64,000 nucleotides of DNA from Gammaproteobacteria bacterium (lineage in GTDB: Bacteria > Pseudomonadota > Gammaproteobacteria > SZUA-229). Numbering within the stretch: the first letter of the stretch is position 1; each line of letters opens with the position of its first letter. Shown in pieces: positions 18,767 to 27,389 of this stretch. The stretch is taken from contig JAOULX010000008.1 in the NCBI GenBank assembly GCA_029881795.1, positions 62,001 to 126,000 of the forward strand, written 5' to 3'. Under the pieces are notes generated by a model, which worked only from the letters and a program-made list of their open reading frames with translations, made no database searches and was not told the origin of the DNA. The position numbers were made by a program, and so were the translations under genes.

Positions 18767-18905
18767 TATTGTTATCCCGACTGACTAATGGAGCTGACAT
18801 GACTGAAATAGCGAGAACTATTTTTCTTAACTATAATCAAAAACATCATCAAAGAAACCTAAATATATCAAAGTAATTCTATTTGACCAGCATTAACGAG
18901 ACTAA

Positions 18906-20852
18906 ATGAACAAAGACGGATTTATATCAACCGATTCAATAAAATGGTATCAGTTACTTAAGTTTCAGATACCGGCGGCTATTGTGGTTTTATTTGCACT
19001 ATTGACCAGTGCCATTAACTTCACTCTTGACTCGGTCAATGCACGGACACATGACTATGCCATTCTTAACCTTGCTGGCCAGCTCAGAGTTATCAGTGCC
19101 GGCATCATATCGCAAAGCCAGCAATACAAGACCAATGCACCGCGTGACTACAAAACATACAACAGAGACCTGAAACTATATGCCAGTACGCTACAGAATC
19201 AGGTCAGGCAATATGATGAGATTATCCAGGCTTTTAAAAAAAGAGAATTAAGCGGCGAATTAACCGGTCTCGACAGCCCATTAACCTGTAACTGGGATCA
19301 GACGTCAATCTCGCAACTGGATCTGACCGCATTTGAATGGGAAACATTCAGGGCAGGTCTGGAACAGTCCTTAGGTAACGACAAAGACGGACCGCGGCTG
19401 GAGTCCGCTGCCAGCTATATTCTTTCCAAAGCCAGCGCCTTATCCGCTTCAACTGATCTGTTGAGCAAAGAATTCAGACTGATGATGCAGCGCAAGCTCG
19501 ACAATCTCGTTATTACTATTAAAGCATTGATACTGCTGTCGGCCGTGGTCGCTGTCAGCATCCTGATATTATTTTATTTCAGATTAATAAAACCGTTAAC
19601 GAAAAACCTTGCCGGTATTGATCAGATCAGCAATGGCAACCTGCAGCACCAGATAGTGACACGGGCACAGAATGAACTGAGCAAACTGAGCAATTCCATT
19701 AACAATATGGCATCCTCATTAAATGCAGTTTTCAGTCTGACAACACATGTCAACAGCGCATCAACAGTCGATGAAACCTTACGCATTGTGTTTGAAGACT
19801 TCAAAGAAATATCACCAATCAACTGGGCTGGTATATTCAGCGTCAATGCCAGTCGTACAGAGATCAGACTGGAGCGACTATTTAGTGATTTCAACAGTTC
19901 ATTATCCGAAAACCAGTGTTTTGAATTCAGCGGATCAGTGATGGCTGATATGATTGATAAAGGCAACATAAAGATCATTAATGATACGTCAATAATCTAT
20001 CAGCTAAAACCGGATACCGCCATTGCTCAACTCTACAAAAACGACGGCCTTCAGTCCGTTTTATTATTACCTCTCACCACATCCTTTAAAGACGACAACA
20101 TAATCGTATTGGCTTCACATCAGATTAATGCTTATGATCCGGCAAGAAGCGAACTGCTCGGTTTTATTGCCCATCAACTAACCAACAGTTTTGAAAAAAA
20201 TGTGGTGATGGAAAACCTTGTTATCTCTGCGATAGAAGGACTGGCGAAACTGGCTGAAAGCCGCGACCCGGAAACTGGGGATCATTTATTACGAATGAGC
20301 CTGTATTCAGCTGTCATTGCCCAGCAATTAAAACGCAACAGCATATACAGCAACGAAATCGATAATCAATACATCAGAGACATTCTACGTTTTTCGCCGA
20401 TGCATGATATTGGGAAAGTCGGCATTGAAGACAGTATTCTGTTAAAGCCCGGCAAGCTCAGTCAGCCAGAAAGAGAAAACATGGAGTTACACCCACACAT
20501 TGGTGGCGATGTACTCAGACGATGCGAACAACAAATGAATCAGGTAGGCCACAGCATTTTTAAACGCGGCATTGAAATCGCTGACAACCACCATGAAAAG
20601 TTTGATGGCAGTGGTTACCCTGAGCAGTTATCCAGCACCGATATTCCACTGTCCGCAAGAATTGTTGCGGTTGCCGATGTATTTGACGCACTGACATCTA
20701 AGCGCCCTTATAAAGAAGCCTGGAGCGTCGAGAAAGCACTGCAGCTACTCAGTGATGAAAACGGCAAACATTTTGACCCGGTTATCATTGAAGCTTTTTT
20801 GCAGGCTATGCCAGAGATCATGCAGATCTATGAAGCGCACAAACATATCTAG
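18906..20852 (+). CDS. membrane sensor with PilJ-like, HAMP, GAF and HD-GYP domains (c-di-GMP phosphodiesterase)
   Basis: The 648 residues begin with a membrane segment (about 18-40), a periplasmic region containing NLAGQLRVISAGIISQSQQY that resembles the PilJ/NarX type-IV-pili methyl-accepting N-terminal domain, a second membrane segment (204-226), a HAMP linker (227-280), a GAF-like region (about 285-430) and a C-terminal HD-GYP domain. HDIGKVGIED carries the HD pair and HHEKFDGSGYP the GYP loop, so metal binding and c-di-GMP hydrolysis look intact. No GGDEF or response-regulator gene is adjacent. Its 3' end overlaps tatD by four bases tail to tail. The ligand is unknown. Confidence 0.88.
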   Translation: MNKDGFISTDSIKWYQLLKFQIPAAIVVLFALLTSAINFTLDSVNARTHDYAILNLAGQLRVISAGIISQSQQYKTNAPRDYKTYNRDLKLYASTLQNQVRQYDEIIQAFKKRELSGELTGLDSPLTCNWDQTSISQLDLTAFEWETFRAGLEQSLGNDKDGPRLESAASYILSKASALSASTDLLSKEFRLMMQRKLDNLVITIKALILLSAVVAVSILILFYFRLIKPLTKNLAGIDQISNGNLQHQIVTRAQNELSKLSNSINNMASSLNAVFSLTTHVNSASTVDETLRIVFEDFKEISPINWAGIFSVNASRTEIRLERLFSDFNSSLSENQCFEFSGSVMADMIDKGNIKIINDTSIIYQLKPDTAIAQLYKNDGLQSVLLLPLTTSFKDDNIIVLASHQINAYDPARSELLGFIAHQLTNSFEKNVVMENLVISAIEGLAKLAESRDPETGDHLLRMSLYSAVIAQQLKRNSIYSNEIDNQYIRDILRFSPMHDIGKVGIEDSILLKPGKLSQPERENMELHPHIGGDVLRRCEQQMNQVGHSIFKRGIEIADNHHEKFDGSGYPEQLSSTDIPLSARIVAVADVFDALTSKRPYKEAWSVEKALQLLSDENGKHFDPVIIEAFLQAMPEIMQIYEAHKHI

Positions 20853-21640
20853 CCTGTTTTGATTTGAAAAAAATCAACCGTGTTTGTATAACTACTCTGT
20901 TCAATTAATTCATACGAACACTGATAACTACGGGCTATCGTATGACAGATATGCGGTAAAAACGCCGGCTCATTACGGTTAGATTTTGGCTTTGGTTTAA
21001 TGTCTCTTGGCAACAGATAAGGCGCATCTGTCTCTACCATCAACTTATCCAGAGGTATCTGATTCACGATTGCCTTGAGTTCCTGACCCCTTCGCTCATC
21101 ACAGATCCAGCCGGTAATACCAATATACAAACCCATTTCAAGATAGCATTGTAGTTCAGCCTGCGTACCGGTAAAACAATGCGCGACGGCTGCCGGTAAC
21201 TGATCAATATACCCTGACAAGATATCAACAAAGTCCTGATGCGCATCCCGCTGATGTAAAAAAACCGGTAGCTGATTTTCAACAGCCAATTGCAGCTGCG
21301 CCTCGAAACAGACACGCTGAGCTGCAGGCTCAGAAAAATTACGGTTAAAATCCAGCCCGCATTCACCGACAGCAAGTACCGTATCTTCAGCTAATAAGCA
21401 TGTCAGCTTTGCCAGCGAATCAGCCGAAAACTCACTGGCATGATGCGGATGTATACCCGCCGTCGAATACAGAACGGTAGGAAAGTGGGCGCTTAAATCC
21501 AGTGCCCGCTGTGATTCGGCTATCGTGGTTCCGGTAATAATCATTTTACCAACACCTGACTGCAGAGCCCTCTCTATAACCTGATGCGCGTCTTTTTCAA
21601 ATCTTTTAGACGTCAGGTTGACACCGATATCAATTAACAA
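20849..21640 (-). CDS. tatD: TatD family metal-dependent deoxyribonuclease
   Basis: TatD proteins are cytoplasmic TIM-barrel metallo-hydrolases with 3'-5' exonuclease activity linked to DNA repair. The 263-residue sequence starts MLIDIGVNLTSKRFEKD, which aligns closely with E. coli TatD itself rather than YcfH/YjjV. Metal-site histidines appear in GIHPHHAS, Glu in AVGECGLDFNRN, His in PVFLHQRDAH and HCFTGT, and Asp in METDAPYLLPRD. No tatABC genes lie nearby. It converges with the HD-GYP gene and is divergent from rsmJ. Confidence 0.92.
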   Translation of the reverse strand: MLIDIGVNLTSKRFEKDAHQVIERALQSGVGKMIITGTTIAESQRALDLSAHFPTVLYSTAGIHPHHASEFSADSLAKLTCLLAEDTVLAVGECGLDFNRNFSEPAAQRVCFEAQLQLAVENQLPVFLHQRDAHQDFVDILSGYIDQLPAAVAHCFTGTQAELQCYLEMGLYIGITGWICDERRGQELKAIVNQIPLDKLMVETDAPYLLPRDIKPKPKSNRNEPAFLPHICHTIARSYQCSYELIEQSSYTNTVDFFQIKTG

Positions 21641-21747
21641 GCATTACCTCTTTTACAGATAAGCGATTACAGCAACCGTAAACAGCTATATAATTTCTTT
21701 CAGATCAGGCACTATAATCGCTATTCATTAATTTAAGTTTTCAGAAT

Positions 21748-22521
21748 ATGTTACCCGATATTACTATCTATTGCGCCGACTTAAGCAAACAGCAACAAGC
21801 CAGAGATTTTGCCGATACTTATCATTACCCTTATTCAGAAAAAAAGCCGGAATCAGCTATTTACCTGTGCTTTACTGAAAGCGGCCTGAGCTTGCACGAC
21901 AGCCATGTCAACAGCGATATCAATATTGATTTTACCAGTGGTGGATTGGCCCACCGACTACAGTATGGTGGCGGTAAAGGCCAGACCATTGCCAAAGCGG
22001 TTGGCATCAGCAGTAAAAACAAACCTCACGTCTTAGATGCCACAGCAGGACTGGGACGGGACGCACTGATACTGGCAAATCTTGGTCTGAGACTCAGCCT
22101 GATCGAACAGTCACCACTACTTGCTGAAATGTTGAAACAGGCAATAGCCGATGCTGCGGATAACCCACTGTTTCAAAAAGCTAGCGCTGAAGGTTTTGAG
22201 CTTTATCACGATGATGCAAGCATTTTTATGAATCAGAGAAAAATAGACGGCTGTGATGTGGTTTATCTTGACCCCATGTACCCGGAAAAGAAAAAGAGCG
22301 CTCTGGTTAAAAAAGACATGCAGATATTACAAAACCTGATAGGACACTCCGCTGAAGCTGACAATGCCGCGTTACTGGCAGCCGCAATTAAATTTGCCAG
22401 ACAACGGGTCGTCGTAAAGCGACCAAAAAATGCCGACAACATCAGCGGCCCGACACCAACACTGTCTCTTCACTCAAAAAAAACCCGCTATGATATTTAT
22501 GTCATCAGTACACTAACGTAA
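21748..22521 (+). CDS. rsmJ: 16S rRNA (guanine(1516)-N(2))-methyltransferase RsmJ
   Basis: RsmJ methylates G1516 of 16S rRNA with S-adenosylmethionine. The 257 residues show the family's N-terminal domain (FTSGGLAHRLQYGGGKGQ) and a Rossmann methyltransferase with motif I DATAGLGRDALILA and the DPMYPEKKKSALVKKDMQ segment, a DPPY-like catalytic motif seen as DPMYP in this family. The C-terminal VVVKRPKNADNISG is also typical. It overlaps the convergent DUF2835 gene by nine bases. Confidence 0.94.
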   Translation: MLPDITIYCADLSKQQQARDFADTYHYPYSEKKPESAIYLCFTESGLSLHDSHVNSDINIDFTSGGLAHRLQYGGGKGQTIAKAVGISSKNKPHVLDATAGLGRDALILANLGLRLSLIEQSPLLAEMLKQAIADAADNPLFQKASAEGFELYHDDASIFMNQRKIDGCDVVYLDPMYPEKKKSALVKKDMQILQNLIGHSAEADNAALLAAAIKFARQRVVVKRPKNADNISGPTPTLSLHSKKTRYDIYVISTLT

Positions 22522-22737
22522 TTTTTCAAGCTTTAGAAATTTATGATTTTTGTCAAACAATAATTGAAATCGGCCATTGATACCATCGGCGGTTATGAAT
22601 GGTTGCAGAGCACTGGCAGGAAACTGGATTTTCCTGCCATCTTCAGCCTGAACTATTACGGCCTTTGCCGCCCCTCTGTAATATTGTAAATATTTCTCTG
22701 GCGATATAGCCAGTGTAAAAAAAACACCCTGCATCAA
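22513..22737 (-). CDS. DUF2835 family small protein
   Basis: This 74-residue protein of unknown function matches the DUF2835 pattern of short gammaproteobacterial proteins: an N-terminal FTLAISPEKYLQYYRGAAKAVIV, then KIQFPASALQPFITADGINGRFQLLFD and a basic LEKLR end. A compact beta-rich fold is likely. There is no signal peptide or membrane segment. It overlaps the end of rsmJ tail to tail by nine bases and follows the PhnD-like gene by 15 bases, so it may be read from that transcript. Either of two adjacent ATG codons could be the start. Confidence 0.8.
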   Translation of the reverse strand: MMQGVFFTLAISPEKYLQYYRGAAKAVIVQAEDGRKIQFPASALQPFITADGINGRFQLLFDKNHKFLKLEKLR

Positions 22738-22752
22738 AAAACCTTCAGCAAT

Positions 22753-23574
22753 TTACCAGCCCCAAACTACACCTTCAAGAAGGTTATTGAGGTCATTATA
22801 CTCTGCATCGTTAGCAGCAATGAACTGTTTTGATTTTTTGCTGAAACGTTTAAACAAAGCTGCAGCACTGGAAGAACCTCTTTCTGTTGTCAATGATGCG
22901 ACGATCTGATCTCTTAACTCGGCAGGGATTCGTTTGCTGGCAGTAATTGTCTGATTTGGCATTCTTTTACTTTTCCAGATAATTTTATATTGCGCTTTGA
23001 CTTCATCTGAGAGTTTGTTGTTATAAAAACCGTCTCTCATGACAGCGGCAACGCATTTGCCTGACTTGAGCTTGTTATAAATACCTTTCATGCCGCCTTT
23101 GGTTTCAACAAATATTGGCTGTCTCACCGGATTTTTAAATTCGCGCAACATTGAAATGGTAGCCAGATTAGGCGATGCCAGACCGCAAATCTTTTTTGCT
23201 ATTAAATCCTGAATAGTATTTACACCCGAATCGTTTTTAGTAATGATTAAAAAACCCAGATGCCCCTGCAGTCTGACCAGTGGCACATGCTGTATATGTT
23301 GCATCCGCCATGAGCTGAACTGCGGACCATCAAATACCAGATCATAATCACCGCGCCGCATTTTCATGGAATACGTCAACCAGTCTCGCGGATGTTTATA
23401 GACGACTTTTTCACCCATCATTACACTGAGTGACTCAGCAATAGGTCCGTAGAGCTGTTCTCCGACTGCTGGTTTTTCGCGTGGCGGTGCTGAGAAAATT
23501 AAATCTGCTTTTACAATAGCAGGCAAAATACATACTGATACGGCAAAAAGAATGGTAAAAATTTGTTTCTTCAT
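22753..23574 (-). CDS. PhnD-like periplasmic substrate-binding protein (orphan)
   Basis: 273-residue secreted binding protein of the phosphate/phosphite/phosphonate type (PF12974-like). I place the start at 23574, not the track's 23640, because it has an AGGGGGG ribosome site and opens directly into a signal peptide (MKKQIFTILFAVSVCILPAIVKA). Family features are SAPPREKPAVGEQLYGPIAESLS, DYDLVFDGPQF and the lobe around KICGLASPNLATISMLREF. No ABC ATPase or permease gene is adjacent, so it may be a solitary receptor or feed a signalling protein. The ligand cannot be told from the sequence. Confidence 0.82.
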   Translation of the reverse strand: MKKQIFTILFAVSVCILPAIVKADLIFSAPPREKPAVGEQLYGPIAESLSVMMGEKVVYKHPRDWLTYSMKMRRGDYDLVFDGPQFSSWRMQHIQHVPLVRLQGHLGFLIITKNDSGVNTIQDLIAKKICGLASPNLATISMLREFKNPVRQPIFVETKGGMKGIYNKLKSGKCVAAVMRDGFYNNKLSDEVKAQYKIIWKSKRMPNQTITASKRIPAELRDQIVASLTTERGSSSAAALFKRFSKKSKQFIAANDAEYNDLNNLLEGVVWGW

Positions 23575-23729
23575 GAACCCCCCTGATATTACTTGCCAAA
23601 TGATTGATGCAGCACAGCCTATTTTTTTAATTTTCTGCACTGATTAAGCATAGTAGTAATTATCAAATGTTTCAATTTTGTTAAAAAAAAATCCAGACAC
23701 TACCACTATATAACTAGGGGTATGACCTA

Positions 23730-24212
23730 TTAATCCCTGAAATTTTTATACTGTAACGGCAAATCAATATCAGAACTTTTTAATATGCTGATTGCCTGTT
23801 GTAAATCATCTCTTTTTTTACCAGTAACTCTGAGCTGCTCACCCTGAATCGCAGCCTGTACTTTCAATTTTGATTGTTTTAGAAATTTTACAATTTTACG
23901 GGCATCATCAGTTTCTATGCCAGCTTTAACGCTGGCACTCTGGTACGCACGATTACCGCGTTCATCGATATCTCCCAGATCAATACTGCGCAAATCAAGC
24001 CCTCTCTTTGACATTTTATTAAACAGTATTTCATGCATCTGTCGAATCTGAAACTTACTGCCGGCTTCAAGGCTCAGTTCAGTATCTGATTGCTTAACCT
24101 TGGCATCGCTGCCTTTAAAATCAAAACGACTCGATATTTCACGATTTGCCTGATCAACCGCATTTTTTAATTCGTGCTGATCAACATCAGATACAATATC
24201 AAAAGAAGGCAT
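23730..24212 (-). CDS. yajQ: YajQ family nucleotide-binding protein
   Basis: YajQ-family proteins are two-domain ferredoxin-fold proteins; a Xanthomonas member binds cyclic di-GMP. I start the gene at 24212 (MPSFDIVSDVD), where homologues begin and an AGAGG site is present; the longer track ORF adds 52 non-homologous residues. The 160 residues show FDFKGSDAKV, KRGLDLRSIDLG, SKLKVQAAIQGEQLRVTGKKRDDLQ and the terminal QYKNFRD. It is divergent from the DUF423 gene. Whether this member binds c-di-GMP is unknown, though an HD-GYP phosphodiesterase is encoded 3 kb away. Confidence 0.95.
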   Translation of the reverse strand: MPSFDIVSDVDQHELKNAVDQANREISSRFDFKGSDAKVKQSDTELSLEAGSKFQIRQMHEILFNKMSKRGLDLRSIDLGDIDERGNRAYQSASVKAGIETDDARKIVKFLKQSKLKVQAAIQGEQLRVTGKKRDDLQQAISILKSSDIDLPLQYKNFRD

Positions 24213-24255
24213 ATTCGTAATTCCTCTAAAACTATAAAACGACGGGTTAAGATAC

Positions 24256-24645
24256 ATGATTTTTTCACAGACTTCACGCAACTTAATAATGCTGGGATCA
24301 CTCGGCGGATTGTTAAGCATCGTCTTAGGTGCTTTCGGTGCGCATGCCGTAAAAGCCTGGTTAGCCACTGATTTAATGGCCGTCTATCAGACGGCTGTCA
24401 GCTATCAGATGTACCATTCTCTCGGACTGATATTAATCGGCCTGATTTATCATCACCATCAAAGCCGGTTAATAAAGTCAGCTGGCTGGCTGATGCTAAG
24501 TGGCATGATTATTTTTTCTGGCAGTCTTTATCTCCTCAGCCTTGCCGGCATACGCTGGCTCGGCATGATCACCCCTGTCGGTGGCATCTGTCTGATTATT
24601 GCCTGGTTATTCCTGCTGATGGGTATCAGCAAAAAAGCCTCATAG
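24256..24645 (+). CDS. DUF423 family small membrane protein
   Basis: 129 residues with four predicted membrane helices and the DUF423 (YgdD-like) signature LSIVLGAFGAHAVKAWL near the N-terminus, plus AVSYQMYHSLGLIL in the second helix and a C-terminal PVGGICLIIAWLFLL. Its function is unknown. It starts 43 bases from the divergent yajQ start and overlaps trmJ tail to tail by six bases. The family call is firm. Confidence 0.9.
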   Translation: MIFSQTSRNLIMLGSLGGLLSIVLGAFGAHAVKAWLATDLMAVYQTAVSYQMYHSLGLILIGLIYHHHQSRLIKSAGWLMLSGMIIFSGSLYLLSLAGIRWLGMITPVGGICLIIAWLFLLMGISKKAS

Positions 24646-25371
24646 CTTACGCTGCATCGCCGTTAAGATACCATGCAAAATATTCAGCTCCCTTCGTGAA
24701 GGCTGCGCACGATTTAGAAAGATCTGCAGCCTTCGCATGACATTTTCCGGGTTATTACTGCCAAAAAACTCAACCTCGCTCATCACCTGCTGCAAGTGCT
24801 GGTGCAGAGTCTGAATTTGCCCTGCCAGAGCAGCCTGATCATCACCATCAGGTTTTGTGCTAAAACTTTCAGTCTGGTATTCCTGCACTGTGTTAAACAG
24901 TTCATAAGCAATCACCTGAACTGCAGCTGCGACATTAAGCGAGCTGCAGTCAGGGTTGGTCGGAATATGAACCAGGCGATGACACAATGCCAGCTCTTGA
25001 TTCGTCAGACCGGTACGCTCTCTGCCAAATACTATAGCCACCGGTGCGTCAACAGCCTGACACTGTGCCAGTGCAGTAAGTGCCATCTGGTGCGGCTTTT
25101 CGATTACCCAGTTAAGGTTGCGTTCGCGTGCGCTGGTACCGATGACTAGGCTGCAGTCTGCAATCGCTGATGATAAAGACGGGCAAACTACCGCATTATT
25201 GATAATATCAACCGCATGCGTGGCTCTGGAAGCCGCCTCAGCGGATGGAAATTCCAGCGGATCAACCAGGTACAATTGCTGCAGACTCATATTTTTCATG
25301 GCTCTGGCCGCTGCACCAATATTACCAGGGTGCGAGGTATTCACCATGACGATGCGGATATTTTCTAACAT
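24640..25371 (-). CDS. trmJ: tRNA (cytidine/uridine-2'-O-)-methyltransferase TrmJ
   Basis: TrmJ 2'-O-methylates position 32 in the anticodon loop of several tRNAs. The 243-residue SpoU/TrmD-knot protein shows motif 1 NTSHPGNIGAAARAMKNM, motif 2 VFGRERTGLTNQEL and motif 3 IPTNPDCSSLNVAAAVQV, with a C-terminal helical extension. It is divergent from suhB, the same arrangement as in E. coli. The intergenic region (25372-25486) must hold both promoters. Confidence 0.95.
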   Translation of the reverse strand: MLENIRIVMVNTSHPGNIGAAARAMKNMSLQQLYLVDPLEFPSAEAASRATHAVDIINNAVVCPSLSSAIADCSLVIGTSARERNLNWVIEKPHQMALTALAQCQAVDAPVAIVFGRERTGLTNQELALCHRLVHIPTNPDCSSLNVAAAVQVIAYELFNTVQEYQTESFSTKPDGDDQAALAGQIQTLHQHLQQVMSEVEFFGSNNPENVMRRLQIFLNRAQPSRRELNILHGILTAMQRKL

Positions 25372-25486
25372 GTTCTATAATCGGATCTGTAAAGGGACTA
25401 ATTCTGCCTGATTTAGATGAATCCCGATACAAATTTACGTGTTTCTGTTAAACTACGCGCCGATTCAACCCAAGAGCTCTTTCGCA

Positions 25487-26281
25487 ATGAAACCGATGAT
25501 GAATATTGCCGTCCGTGCCGCACGTGACGCCAGCAAAGTAATTGTTCAGTATATGGATCGGATTGATCACCTGCCGATCGTCACTAAAGAAAAGAATGAC
25601 TTTGTCACCGAAGTGGATCAAAAAGCCGAAAGTGTGATTATTAATACCCTTAAACAGGCCTTTCCTGAACATTCTATCTTGGCCGAAGAAAGCGGCCAGA
25701 GAGGCGACAGTGAATACCAATGGATTATTGATCCACTGGATGGCACCACCAATTATTTACACGGTTTCCCACAGTTTTCCATTTCCATTGCTCTGAAGAT
25801 CAAAGGCAAACTGTCACTGGGTGTAGTTTATGACCCCCTGCGTCAAGAATTGTTTACAGCCAGCGCTGGTGATGGCGCCTATCTTAACAACCGCCGGATT
25901 CGCGTCAGCAAACAAAGCAGTTTATCCGGCGCTTTATTAGGAACCGGTTTTCCTTATAAAGACCAGCGCTATCTGGATGCCTACCTGAATATGTTTAAAA
26001 CTTTTTTCCCGGAAACAGCGGGCATACGACGTGCCGGCTCTGCTGCACTTGATCTGGCTTATGTCGCCTGTGGTCGTCTCGATGGTTTCTGGGAAATCGG
26101 TCTGCAAAGCTGGGACATTGCAGCCGGTGCGTTACTGGTACGCGAAGCTGGTGGGATCATTACCGATTTTTCTGCCAACGAGGATTATCTGGACAACGGT
26201 AACGTGATTGCCGCCAACCCCAAAGTCTTTAATCAAATGTTAAAGAATCTGGAGCCGCATATCCCCGCTGAACTCCGCTAA
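25487..26281 (+). CDS. suhB: inositol-1-monophosphatase SuhB
   Basis: SuhB is an inositol monophosphatase that also acts in rRNA antitermination complexes. I start at 25487 (MKPMMNIAVRAARDA), matching E. coli SuhB, which gives 264 residues. The track start 48 bases upstream adds an unrelated N-terminus. Metal-binding motifs are intact: ILAEESGQ, WIIDPLDGTTNYLHG and, at the C-terminal side, WDIAAGALLVREAGG. The ribosome site is AAGAG. It converges with ibaG, with nine bases between stops. Confidence 0.94.
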   Translation: MKPMMNIAVRAARDASKVIVQYMDRIDHLPIVTKEKNDFVTEVDQKAESVIINTLKQAFPEHSILAEESGQRGDSEYQWIIDPLDGTTNYLHGFPQFSISIALKIKGKLSLGVVYDPLRQELFTASAGDGAYLNNRRIRVSKQSSLSGALLGTGFPYKDQRYLDAYLNMFKTFFPETAGIRRAGSAALDLAYVACGRLDGFWEIGLQSWDIAAGALLVREAGGIITDFSANEDYLDNGNVIAANPKVFNQMLKNLEPHIPAELR

Positions 26282-26290
26282 CTGTCCGAT

Positions 26291-26542
26291 TCAGGCGCCT
26301 AATTGCTCCCACTCTTCGGGAGTATAGGCCTTGATCGTCAGCGCATGCAGAGCACCACTGGTAATCTGCTGGCTAACCGTCGCATAAACCATCTTTTGTT
26401 CCTGCAGCATGGTTTTACCTTCAAATTCAACACTCACAACCGTCGCTTCGAACTTACTGCCATCGCCTGTAACAGTCACTGTACTGCCGGTCATACCCGC
26501 TTCAATTAATGTTTTAACTTCTTCCGGAGTCATGCTGTTCAC
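26291..26542 (-). CDS. ibaG: BolA family protein, IbaG-like
   Basis: 83-residue BolA/IbaG-type protein, predicted to partner monothiol glutaredoxin around a [2Fe-2S] cluster. The C-terminal helix signature LHALTIKAYTPEEW keeps the invariant BolA histidine. In the first loop, however, GDGSKFEATVV has Lys where IbaG proteins usually have His (GDGSHF), a position implicated in cluster ligation. The assignment to IbaG (not BolA or BolA2) rests on the AYTPEEW ending. It stands alone on the minus strand and has no murA neighbour as in E. coli. Confidence 0.87.
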   Translation of the reverse strand: MNSMTPEEVKTLIEAGMTGSTVTVTGDGSKFEATVVSVEFEGKTMLQEQKMVYATVSQQITSGALHALTIKAYTPEEWEQLGA

Positions 26543-26653
26543 CTATTTATTCAAAGATATGGGACACGCAGTCTACACTCTGGCAGACTCATGTCAAACA
26601 CGTTTTAAAGGGTTATTACCGACAGCATCGGTTTAATTTTTTGATCCGTAAAA

Positions 26654-26685
26654 TAAAAAGCCCACTCATAATGAGCGGGCTTTTT
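26654..26685. terminator. bidirectional intrinsic terminator upstream of ibaG
   Basis: AAAAAGCCC-A-CTCAT pairs with ATGAG-C-GGGCTTTTT, a 14-bp stem with one A/C mismatch and a single-A loop, with A/T tracts on both sides. It ends the VWA operon (minus) and blocks plus-strand read-through. Confidence 0.85.
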
Positions 26686-26707
26686 ATGCAAAACCAATCA
26701 GTAGCAA

Positions 26708-27364
26708 TCAGTCTTTATTTAATAACTCTTCAACATGGTCCAGATCATTAATCACACGCCAGGCACCGCCACTGGATTCCACTTTATTTCTCCAGTTATC
26801 GATACGTGTCATGTATTCTCTCGGGTCCACGTTATCAGTACGCAGTTTTGTCACATTCAGAGCGGTTACTGTCACACCGTTAAAATTAATCGGGAAATCA
26901 CGGATATGGCCTTTAGGAATTTCTTCTTTCATATCTGAAAAAACCAGAACATGACGATTGCCAGCACCCGTTTCCTCTAGAAACTCAATAGCCTGCAGCA
27001 TACCACCACTGATATCGGTATAGGTACTGCTCTTTACTTCATCAACCATTTTATTGATGGCTGCTTGAAAGACTCTTTTCTGCGAGTTTGCTGCAGAAGG
27101 ACGGTCATCAAAAGTCATTTTTGCAACGATATCTTTTTCGCTGAAACTGCCGCTATCAATTCGTGCAACGGCAAATGAATCGCCACTGGTCATAGTACCG
27201 AGCAGGTAATTAATAATTGACTGCGCTTTAGTCAGCTCCTGAGTATAAGTACCTGACGTATCCAGCAGCAGCATGACCGAAGTCGCGTGTGATTTTGGAT
27301 CCGAACATGCCGAGACCAGCGTTAATAATCCAGCCAGAATTAATGGCTTTAGTGTTTTAATCAT
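26708..27364 (-). CDS. von Willebrand factor A domain lipoprotein
   Basis: I start at 27364, where AGGGGG lies four bases before ATG and the protein opens with a lipoprotein signal (MIKTLKPLILAGLLTLVSAC, lipobox VSAC). The result is 218 residues. The rest is a single VWA domain: MIDAS-type motif DTSGT (a variant of DxSxS), threonine in YTDISGG and the third-site aspartate in VFSDMKEE. VWA domains bind partner proteins through a divalent metal. It follows the coiled-coil membrane gene by 25 bases, so the two are probably one operon and may interact across the membrane. The partner and purpose are unknown. Confidence 0.82.
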   Translation of the reverse strand: MIKTLKPLILAGLLTLVSACSDPKSHATSVMLLLDTSGTYTQELTKAQSIINYLLGTMTSGDSFAVARIDSGSFSEKDIVAKMTFDDRPSAANSQKRVFQAAINKMVDEVKSSTYTDISGGMLQAIEFLEETGAGNRHVLVFSDMKEEIPKGHIRDFPINFNGVTVTALNVTKLRTDNVDPREYMTRIDNWRNKVESSGGAWRVINDLDHVEELLNKD

Positions 27365-27389
27365 TTTTCCCCCTAACATCCTGTCTAAT

